A stretch of 64,000 bases of DNA from Norana najaformis (lineage: Eukaryota > Annelida > Clitellata > Crassiclitellata > Hormogastridae): positions 53,841,644 to 53,905,643 of the forward strand of contig OZ029913.1 of assembly GCA_964023275.1 (NCBI GenBank). Direction: 5' to 3'. The translations under genes and the position numbers were made by a program. Numbering within the stretch: the stretch's first letter is position 1; every line of letters starts with the position of its first letter. Shown one piece after another: positions 22,801 to 34,800 of the stretch. Under the pieces are notes generated by a model. The model made no database searches. It had not been told where the DNA came from and saw only the letters and a program-made list of their open reading frames with translations.

Positions 22801-25800
22801 GCTCATCCTCTTTTTAAAGAGGTACGCCCAAAAAATAAAAGAATTTCACATCTACTTTGAATCACCTTAAAAATCGAAGGAGGCCATAAATGAGTTGCTG
22901 TCAGTTGTATGTGCAAGGACTGGATGACCCCTGATAAAAACATTTGCAAAGAGGATAGATAGCATTCCATTTGAAAACTCTTGGTTTATCTGCTCTAAGA
23001 GATGAAATTGTTTTTGTTGGTGAACAATTATGTGACTGTGCAAAGGATAGAGGAAGTTAATTGGACAACAAAAAATAAACGAAGAAGTGCTGCAGACAAT
23101 TGTGGAACATAGATCTCTGATGTCTACCATAAGAACATGACCGAAGAAATGGATTGGTCACATACTGAGAGGAGATTCACTCTTAAGAATCACCACCGAA
23201 GGAAAAATGGAGGAAACCAATGCCTAGTTACCTGTTTAATAGTTTGTTCGTTTATTACTGTATATTGATTCTTTATATATTTCTGTGTATAGTCCTACAC
23301 CAACCGTGACTTGGGAGCGATTAGATCGCTATGGAAAAGCCCGGATGACTTTTCCAAATGACAGTTTTGGTCAAGAAATGGTGATTCTTAACGTGGAACC
23401 AGAAGATTCCGGACAGTATGGATGCATTGCTACTAATTCGGCTACGACTTCTCCGATCAGCAAAATATTTACTGTTGAAGTTGAGTGTAAGTTACCGACA
23501 TGTTTAAAAGAGTATTCAGTCAAACAGAATATTTAATAGTTCTCTTTTTCTGTTATTAGTATTTAGCATAGTTTTGTTATGTAAGGGGATATAAAAGTGA
23601 GAATTTCCAAGACTATGGAATGACTGCTGACAAGTAGCTCTAAATGTCGTGATTGAGAATAGTATTATGTGTGGTAATCACACATGCATTTCACATCATT
23701 ACATATCAGTAGATAACATCACATCATATTAACAAGGAATAAGCAATAGAACTATTAACAAGGAACAAGGCAGCTGACCAAAAGTGAAAGTTAAGTAATG
23801 GTTTTCAACTGCACTTGATTCAAAACTCACTTGGCAGTTGGAAGAAATTGAAGAAGGTAAATGTAAATGTACACGGTTTTATATAGCGACTGTACTGCTT
23901 TGTCCCTGCTTATTTGTGAATGAATTTATCAGGTGAGATCCTTCTCCACTGTTGCCGATTTGAATGGGTGCCACGCCATTTAAAATCCCCTTGCACAGAC
24001 CGTGCTAACCCAGGATTCAAATCTCTGAAGTAATCCATGATCGGATTTGTGAACTGGGGGATCCTTGTGCACAGAAGCTCCCTTGCATATGCATTTACCG
24101 ATGTAGCTAACTAGGCCAGTATATAGCCCCAGTCAGTTGACCTTCTGCAGGCAAAATGCTTCTGTGGTTGACGTTGTGTGCATTTTGTATTGAATTGCAA
24201 TTGGCTGTCTAAACCTTTCACAGTCATTTACTCGGCTGAATCCGGCAACACAACAGAAATTAGAGCTGATCAGAAAACTTTAGTTTGTGCTTATTTACTT
24301 ATTTATTACGTAAATTTATACTTTTTTCCAATTTCCATATTTAGTAGAGGATATGGATGAAAGAGTATGTACGTATGGTGAATGATTCAGTAATTTTGAA
24401 GCAGTTCATTCATTTCTGTTTTGCAGCTCCACCCTACTGGCGAAATAGTGAACCACCAAAAAACGTTGATGTTTCTGAGGACGAAGGGGCCTCATTCTGT
24501 TGCATTGCAGATGGATATCCAAAGCCAAAAATCTTATGGAGTTTAAACGGATTTCCTTTAGAAAGTAAGTGAAAATCTTGTGAATTGTGGTGGAGTTCCT
24601 TTAGACAGTAAGTGAAGACTTTGTTGAATGTGAGTGAATGTAAACAGAATTTTTTTGCAAGTAATGGAAATTTTGTAGAGAGCAAATACTAAAAAATCGT
24701 GTTTCAGTTCCTTTTGAAAGTTCATCTGTAAGAAAGTGATACTGGAATATATATCTGATCATTTCTATAGGGCCTTTTAAGTAACCCACAAAATCTCATT
24801 GCTAGCCTAACTGATGTTAGAATTTCGAATGAATGACAGGTGCATCTGCATGTGAATGAAGGTCATGTAGCTGCAGTCTCCACTGGTTGTCTTGTGTAGT
24901 CATGTAGAGATCAACTAATTGCTCTTATTCATGGTTGAAGTTGATCCATATTCAGAGTCTTTGGTCAAGTTTACACTGAAGATGAAGACTGAGTTGAATG
25001 TAGTGCTCACAATGTTTGATTATGCTTAAAAAGTGGGATACCTGGAAAAGTCAACACTGGTGAGCTATTGTACACACACAGAACCCTGCCAATGGAGTCC
25101 CATCCAGTTAACAGTTGGCACCATTGTAATTGTAATTGTAATTGTAATCTGACATTTATAAAGCGCCACTTCAAGAATAGACTCATCAGAAGCGCTCCCG
25201 ACCCGAACCAGTGAGACCACTGGCAAATAATACAGACTTCAGGCGCTTGCGAAACTGCGGAAGAGCCAATGGAGTCCCATCCAGTTAACAGTTGGCACCA
25301 TGTTCAGAGTTGTGGACAACTGAAGGAATCGTTCTCAGCTGAGAGTTATACTCACCGAGCGGTTCTTTCTAGGCTTGTGGTAGAAGACAACGCTTCCATT
25401 TAACAGCATGTTTTAGATGACTGATTAATTTGTTTTATGATTATGACTGATTAATTTGTTTTATGATTTGAAAAACATAACTTTCAATAAATGTTACCCT
25501 GATCCATCCAATCCACCCGTTTCTGTGAACCTAAATATGACCCCCCCCCATAAGAGCTCCTCTGTCTCCTTCCTGCCTGGTCTCTCTTGGCAGCCGGACT
25601 TTATTCTTCACGCGATATCTCTAGACAGTCCTCTGATATGATGCGATGCTTGTGAATAAGCTATTGTCTTGCACTTAGCTTTGAATAGCACTTTACAAAT
25701 TGCCGGGTTTATGATTATTTAGGCCTTCCTCCAGATCCTCGAAGAGTTGTCAATGCCACTCACTTAACGTTTGTCAACCTGACGTCGACAGACAATCAAG

Positions 25801-28800
25801 TCATACAGTGCGTCGCAGAAAACAGTCATGGCTTCATACTTGCCAATGCTTACTTGATAGTTAGAGGTAAGATTCATCGTATCGTCTTGCTTCTGGCAGA
25901 GTTGGGGCAAGATATTTCTAGTCATCTTTCGTTTGGCAACTTTTATCGACAAATTCAAAAATTATCCTGAGCTAGTTTGGGTGTCCTTTAGAGATTTTGA
26001 GTTTGAAAAGGCTTAAAATAAATACTGTTTCATTACATTACATTATAGTAAGGTGAGGTAAAGTAATTTCTAATTTTTTGCCTGCTTGTTTCAGCAGTTG
26101 TTCTCCTAGTCATTGTCTTGAAGTTGAACATTTCAGCAGAAGTGAACAAACGACAGATTGATTTGAATTCTAACAGTATCTATTTAATTATTGGTAAAAA
26201 TGTATTTCCTTAACTGTCTTTACGTGTCCAAGTTTTCTTGGTTTCGTTGTTTGACTTATGACCAATGTATAGATTCGTTGGTTGGCTTATTTGTGTACTC
26301 ATTTATATTTTTATTTATATAAGTTTGTTTAGATGTTTATTTTTTGTTTGTGTGTAAGTATTTATATATTTATATACAGTAGTTCCTTTCAAGTTTATTT
26401 GCTTATGTTTCGTGCTGGTATTTCATCTTTTTAAGCTGACCCGCCAGCATTGACTGAGTTTCTTCCGGTTGAGCTGAAGGTCGCTGAGGGTCAGGATGTG
26501 CTTTTAAAGTGCTTTGCAAATGGTGCTCCAAAGCCAGTCATCACTTGGCATAAAGGCAACAAAACAATTGCAGTATCTAACAACCGATTCACATTACACC
26601 CTAACGGATCACTGGAAATAAGGGTTGGTTTTGCCAAATGTTTTTATGTTCAAATGCTTCTTTTATATCTCTGTGCACTATTTTGTACATACGTACATAT
26701 GTACGTACATAGGTATGTATGTATGTATGTATGTATGTTGGTATGTATGTTGGTATGTATGTTGGTATGTATGTTGGTATGTATGTTGGTATGTATGTTG
26801 GTATGTATGTTGGTATGTATGTTGGTATGTATTGTGGGGCATGATAGATGATTGTGGGACAGAGTAGACAAATGGATAAAGCACTCACCTTGTAACACTG
26901 AGGGTACAGGTTCTAGCCTCCCCTGAGACGATTACTGTGTCAGAGCCTTGAGAAAGTCCATCACACACAACTGCTTAGCATCATCGACTGATGCTTAGTC
27001 ACTAGTTAGCGGTGCTTAATATATGCAAAAATAATATTAATACTATCTGTGTACTTGTGTAGCACCTTTTAAGAATGTCATAAAAGTGCTGAAATGTTTT
27101 TATATGTTTGGAATTTTTGGCTATAAGAATTGGTTGATGTGACTTATATTGTTTACTTGTTACTTGTTTACTGTATTGGGCTCTGTTGTAGATAGGTAAT
27201 ATATCCTTTAATTTGTATTTAGATATATTGTAGCTATGCTGTAGCTACAGTGTGTATTTTTGCCAAGCTATGTTTAATTGTCTGTAAGTGGTCTAGCATC
27301 CATCCATTGTAACCAAACATTATTTTTAAAAGTTTGCATTATTGATGCATGTATCTGAGTTCTAAATTTATGAGGATTTATTGAAGAATTAATATATACA
27401 TACAACAATCAGGTTTATTGGATTATGGATATGCTGTTTCTTTTCAGAAAACTTTGTTGGAAGATAGTTTTGTCTATAACTGTTCAGCTCAGAACAAATT
27501 TGGAATCGATTCAGCAAGTGGTCATTTGATCGTTCGAGGTAATCTTTGAGGTATTTTTGAATAGACTTAAGTCTCAAAACTTTAGAGGCAAGCTTTTACA
27601 TTGTAATCTTTCTTGCTTGTAATTTGAGATGTTTTTTAAATCTGAAGCTGCTTGAATTAGGTTTTTGAGGTAATCTAGTACGACACGTTCTCGTCACCAA
27701 AACCAGGTGAGACCAGATACCATTAACAGTCTCCAGACAATTTTCTCTCCTGATGGATTACACTTACCTTGAGTAAAAAGGTAGGGTAACTAATAAGAAT
27801 AATGAGAATAATCTTAATATAAAACAGAGAATTATTTACTTGTGAAATATGCAGACACTGTATAAGCTTTGTTTACTAAGGAATCATTTTAAAAATCATC
27901 TTTTTATAAAGACTGTTATATAGCTAGGAAAACCATTCAGTGTTGCTTAATGCAGCAAGTAGTTGTGTTTTTATAGAAAAAACTCAGATCATCGTCCCTC
28001 CAAAAACTCAGATGACGATCGCTCGATCGAATGTCACACTTGAGTGTAAAGTAAAAACGGATCCAGAGGAAAAGGATCAGCTTCAAGTGGATTGGTTGAA
28101 GAATGGAATCATTATCAACTTCACGGCTGAATTGGATCGAGTCTTCCATAATCCAGTGGACAATTCGCTGATGATCAGGAACTCCTCAGTCCTCGACTCT
28201 GGCACCTACACTTGCCAGGCTTCAAATGGGTTGGACTCCGATCGTTACACTGCCGATGTCGTGATCAAAGGTGAGGCTACCAAAGTTTGCCCTTTTTAAG
28301 GCTACATTATTCTAAATTCTTGCAACAAAGACAAGTCATTTCTTCTCAGAGTTTTTTGTAATTGCAGAATCACCTGTCTGAAAAAGCTTTACTCACAGGA
28401 TGATCCCTGCCATTTCGTCTATATGTTCAGGAAAGGACTAAGAACTATTTATGTTCCTGAGTGACCCATGAACACCCAGGCTGTTAAGTCAGTGAACTGA
28501 AGTGCTAAATATATTAACAGTAACAACAACAATAAAGAAAGAGCCTCCAGATTTTTGTGGACTATTGGCAGGCGAGCTGTTCGTGCTATGCTAGTTTCTT
28601 GGACTGGACAAAAACTTTGCCTATTATGCCACAGTGGTCACTACTTTGGCTGCCTCTTATGGGTCATGAGTTATTATGCTCTGAAAGCCACACAGCAGTT
28701 AAATTGAGCATTTTGTCATTATAGCTTCATTTTTTAAATTCTCAATTAACTTAAGTTTTTTGTTCAGGTTTGATATTTGCTCATTTGGATTTTATTCATT

Positions 28801-31800
28801 AGAATATTGAATTTAACTTATGTTTCTTTTAATATTGTTTGTTGCCAAGTTGAATTTGGTTCATGAGAATTTAAATGATTTCAGATCGTCCTGATCCTCC
28901 ATTGGACTTGCATCTAACAAGCTGCACTGGTTTAAACACAACATTGTCATGGCAACCAGGGGATGACAATAATGATCGGATCTTGGAATATATCGTTCGC
29001 TATGACAATTCGCTAAACGAATCGGACTCGATTACAGTCGATGCTGTTGATTCCCCAAAAGCAGTTGTTGAACTGAAGCCCTGGAGAAGCTACACGTTTT
29101 ATGTCACAGCACGAAATAGTCATGGATTGAGTGACCGAAGCACGTTTCCGGCGGAGGCCTGTGTTACCCCGCCTTCCACCCCACTCAGGAACCCAACGGG
29201 AGTGTGTTCTGTTATGCGGGGTGTCAGACGTCTTGTGATTGTTTGGGAGGTATAATGCCATTGACACTTGAAATTGATTTTATTGTAATATTAATTGTAA
29301 CTGCAATTTAAATTGTAACTTGTATAGCACCTCTTCACAAGAACTGTATCAGAGGTGATTTGTAAGGAGGTTGGCATAAATGATGAGGCACGTTAGCCAG
29401 TTGGATAGAGCGCTCGGCTTGTAACGTGGAGAGTATGGGTTTGAGCCTCCATTTAGACGGTTATTGTGTAGGGACCTTGAGCAAGTCCTTTACTGACTGT
29501 TGCTTCACGCCTCAAATTCGGATTTACTGTCCTTGCATGCATAGTAACTGCAAAAATAATAATAAGAAAAAGATCAATTATGACTAAAAAATTCATGAGT
29601 AAGCAAGCAGTGACCAGTTAACTAGAAAAGTTTCACTCATGCTAATACAATTTTACGTTCACTTACGTAAATAAAGAAGCAAAGTTTACTTCTAAAAGCG
29701 AACAAAAAAGTTGAATCATTGCACGATGCTTACTAAAGTTTTGGACCGTGTTAGGGCCATGCTGACTGTGAGGTAGGAATAAAATTTTGATGGAAGCTTT
29801 TGATGAAAGTGAAGGTCTTGAAGTGAGGTTTCTAATATTGTTGTTGACTGTAGGTGGAAGTGGGACACTAGAAAAGTGTACCTGCTTCTCTGTGGATTAT
29901 TGTTATTTCCTTGTAATCTTGTGTTATGTTTTGGTTACAGAAAGGTTTTAAATTGAGATAAGATATTCAAGAGTTACTTTCTTTTCAGACGTCGGGAGCA
30001 AAAAAACTTTATCGTGATTTTGTATTTTGTTTAAAGCCGTTGACGTATGATGCTCTGAATGGACCTGGGTTTCGTTACGTTGTCTCATATAAACGACGTG
30101 ACATTCCAGATGCACATGAGGAACAGTTGGCAATCATAGACTGGTTGAAAGGCGAAATTGTTATTTATGATCTGGAGGAATTCAAACCATACGAGATCTA
30201 TGTTCAGTCTGTCAATGACGTGGGACCTTTTCCGGGGAATGTTGAGCGAAGGATTGCCTACACGAGTGAAGGAAGTATGTTGGCTTTCAGTTCCAGTCCA
30301 TAGATTTATCCTTTAATTTAATTTTGGTTTTAGTTATTTTCAACCAATTATGGCTAATTTTTTTGTTCTTTATTGTTTTCTGTTCTGTTTGTTATATTAC
30401 TCTGGGGTTTTGGACTGAGTACAGTCATTAAAGTTTTAATCTTAATTACAGTTCAGTTTAAGTTTTCATTCAGTTATAATTAACATGTCCATTGTAGCTT
30501 TCATTTACTCTTACCTTAATTTTAAGTTTTAAATGTTATCAACAATTTAGTTTTGCGTATGTATTATAATTTCAACAGAACCGAGTTTACCTCACATATC
30601 ATCCAGCAAAATTATCCTCATGGCAGTTTTTTGTACTTGAAAACTAGGGGGATATAATTCAAGACTAATAAAGAGTTATAATTCAAGACTAATAAAGAGT
30701 TAGGTTTTAGTCAAAGGAATGCAAAATGTTTATGGCTGGAAAGGAGAGAAAGGAGATAAACTGGATACAGTGAGACATTTTGTGGAGGAAAATTGGGAAG
30801 ATAAGCGTAGTCTGGTTAAGAGAAACAAGAAGGGTTTGAGAGGAACGAAAGTCAGGCAAAATGCATTTGAAAATTAAGGTTCCGAGGAAAGCCAATTTGG
30901 GGTCAAATTGTCTTCACCACTTGGTTGTCTAATAAGGTGGCAGAGCCGTGCAGAATATTTCAGTAACAGTAGAGTTGGTTGTATATTTGGTGAGTAGGCC
31001 CTGTCAACAAATATACCTATTTTCTGAGAGAAAGTTAAATTATTCACAGATGAATGTTACCAATTTCACCATTCACAGAATTTCATCAGCTGAATTCATG
31101 GCATAGATGTTGCTTTTGCCAGAAAGTCTGCAACATAGCATGTGCAATTTGAATTTTTCAGTTTTTTAGTTTTAATTTCGGTTTATTTTTATGCATTTTA
31201 ATTTCAATAACCATTTGACTGTTGTTGGTTGATGTTAACTTTTAAGGTTGTGGTGTAAGACTAAATCTGTTAAGAGTCTGTGGGAAATAAATAAAATTAC
31301 CCTTTCATTATGTTTATGTAATTATTGACACTTGGTTCTTGTCATTCTCCTTCTTCATTCAGCTCCAATTATTTCACCCCAGAATTTTCGAATCAACAAC
31401 GAGACGCTGAATAGCTCAAGTGTTGAATTCCAGTGGGAAGCGATTGACGAAGATTCTGAACTCATCAAAGGGTTCTTCCGCGGCTACCAGGTACAACGAG
31501 ATTGTTCTTCTGAAAAACTTATGGTGCCTTGAGGACTTTCGAAGTGTCTAAATTTCATATTGCCGCCATTGTCATCATCGTCTTTATTATCATCACTATC
31601 ACGATTGTCATTGTCATCATCAGTGTCTTCATTATCGTCATCATCATCATCATCAGTGGTCAAAGTTCAAATCCTTGCCATGACAGAAAGATATTTCAAC
31701 ATTTATGTTCCACCTAGGGCCCCTTGCGAACTCGACTATAAAATGAGTACACTCACCGTACACTGCAAGTGGGAAGATTAGGCAGTGAAGGAGAGGATTT

Positions 31801-34800
31801 GCTACCAGCTGTCATGTGCTGAGCCTAGGAATGTGAAGTCACTGAGCTTTATAGCCCTAGCTGCCTCATTTGGTTGGCCTAAGGAATTGGTCTTTTCTTC
31901 TTCTCTTCATGCCTAGAGGTGCCTGATTCTGTTTTCAGGTCCAGTTTTGGAAAGTAGCTGATAAGGATACAATGAAGTCAGTTGACGTGATTCTCAGGGT
32001 TGAGCATAATCCATGTCCTCTTGTGAAAAATCGAAAACGCAGGAATGTAAAGACCATAATGTCAGCCGTTACCACTGGTCTGTGGCCATTCTCCAAAATT
32101 TCTGCAGGTGTCGCTGTGCTTAACAGTGCCAAGACAGGTGTTCTCAGTGACACCATGACGTTTGTTACTCCAGAGGGGGGTAAGTTCTCTTCTTCTGATT
32201 AAAATCATTTAAGCACATTTTTAAGGAGTTGTTTTTTGTATATTCAGTTAAATCCTAAATCCTTGAAGGCGAAATCTTTATGATATATCCTCTCAAGTCC
32301 TTTTAGAAGTTTTGCATACATAAACAATGCGATATGAAAAGGTTTTAGACTGCAATGTAATTATACATAAATTCTGTTGGTAGAGAAGGAGAGGGAGGGG
32401 GAGATCTGAGGGGAGAGAGACACAGATTCTGAGAGAAAGAGAGAAGAGGGAGATAAGAAGTAGAGGAGAGATGAGAGAGGTGTGGTAACTAAACATGTAG
32501 CCGCTAAAAAAGAAATAATGTACACCTTCGTCATCATTTGGGTACCATTGCATTATATAAATAATGTAATGATGTTCTCCTTATCAGCAAACGAATTAAT
32601 GAGAAATAAGTTATTATTGTCATTAAGTCATTAACCTGTTAAGTTATTATCAGTTTATTAATAAGAAACTATTTCTAGTAGGAGTCTCAGTTAACGAGAA
32701 ATATTTAATGATAATTTATTAATAAGATTGCATTTGTGACGATGCTGTGTGTCAGTTATTGAGAAACAGTTTTTTATTAGTTTATTATTAATACTTGATT
32801 CTTGAAATCAGTTCCAGGTCCTGTGACGAACTTTCGTGTGATTGAGATAGGATCTTTCCACATGAAGCTTCGCTGGAATCCGCCAGCAAATCCAAATGGA
32901 AGGCTGACTGGATACGTCATAAAGTACAACATAAGTAAGTGTTATAACTCTTAATATTGTGTAGCACTGTCACTGAACTGGCTTAATTTTTTATGCATTT
33001 TAATTTAATTCTTTTTTGTAACTTTTGATTATCTACAATGATTTTCCTTAGAAAATTTAGTGTAACAAGTATAATAAATAATAACGATTTTGTCCTCTAT
33101 TCATTCTTTTGCTAGAACTTTATAATACAATGAAGTACAACAAGTTTTATTCTTTTTGTCTTTGTCATGAAACTATTAAACTATCAAAATTTGGTGAATG
33201 CACATTGATGACTCTGGTTAATTAATAAATTTTCTAATTACAGCGTCTCCAGTGCCTGGATCAGTCAGAGAGATTAACGTAACAGATCTGTTGGACCTGA
33301 AAGTCAAGTTATATCCGCTGCAACATGACTCCATTTATGACATCTATATCTGTGCGACAACAGCTGTTGGTCGTGGAGAACCAGCCTACCTCCAGGCGAA
33401 AACGTTTATAAGTGGACGTACGTACATGAAAAACCATTCTTATTATTTAGAGACTGAGTGGTGAAAATGCACGTTTTGCTGGGAATGGTATAGGGTCTGT
33501 GTGAAGTCTGAAAAGGAGATGGTGTGTTGACAGAAGGATTGGTGTGGTCGTCCAGTGGCTGACAGCAATGGACTCTCTGCCTCAAAAGACGTGCAGAGAA
33601 TTGACACGGCTGTTGAACTCAGTCCTTCTTCTTGGGGGGCTTACTCTAGTTGAGCATAGCCGTATCGATGATGCAATGCCACACCTTCCTGTCTTGGGCC
33701 TTGCTCCATGCAGTACTGAGCCCAAAACCACAACATTCGAGATCCTATTCCACAGCTCTGGTCCACAGAGTTAATTCATTGGTGAAGATTATCCCCAGCC
33801 ACTTGCCAGGTAAGCGTGGATATTATATACTGCACCCTCTTGGTGTGCTGCCCTGGTGGGTTATGTATCTTGACCCCCCCCCCCCGTAGCCCAAATCCTC
33901 TCCCAAGGTCATCCACTGGGAGTGAGTGGCCAGGCTTATTTCATGGCAGCCTATACTCACCATATTGCATCTTCATTAGCAGGTATTTGCAGTATTTGAT
34001 AGAGTGTTGACACCATTTGCCACTCTGGTGAAAATCCCACTGTTGGTCTGTATCCCCTGCTTATTTTAAACTCAATGGGTTGCAATAAATTCAAGGATTT
34101 AAATGTTAATCAAACCAGTGAAAGGGTGCAGCAATGACAATGGCCGACTGCTCTGTAAATTTCTCTAGAAAAGTTTTTCAAATAGTTTACAGCTATGTTT
34201 CTTCAGTGCCCAGAAAAGCTAATTGTAGAAACCTGCTTATAGACATAAACATTTAATCACAACTGAACTGATGAGGCAGCGAGGTGATGTGGGTGAAGCA
34301 GTACGGATAGTCGTGGTTCCGAGTCAAAATTAACAAGTCATGAAGGTATACAGGGAGATGGTGGATGACAGTTTGAGTTTCAGCAACAAGTATGATAGGG
34401 AGATGTTTGGTGTTTGAAAATTGTTTTAAGTCATGAGTGAAAGACACGAGCATAAAGCTTTATATTAACAGTGTGATTTGTTGAAGAGCAGAAATAAATT
34501 TTTGCACCATAACCATTAAAAATTCCCAAACGACATTGCCTGCGGCTATGTGCATTCCACTTATGAGGTAAACAATGTCTTCATTGACTTTTCAGCTCCT
34601 GATAAACCGTTGATATCGAGTTACCAAGCTGGTGAAAATTATGTCAACATATCATGGTCTCCTTATGTTGAGATATCCGTTAATCCTGGCACAGAGTTTT
34701 TTGTGGAGTATCAAAAAGATGGTTGGTCAATATTTGTGTTTCTTGTTCTTTGCCCAGCCCATAAAAAAGTAGAAGGATTTTTTATGTCACTGTTAATATT

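Noticed and set aside
26601-26898. Repetitive frames (VCML, YIPT, HTNI units) on both strands
   Set aside because: All registers of the 12-bp minisatellite are open; there is no independent coding evidence.
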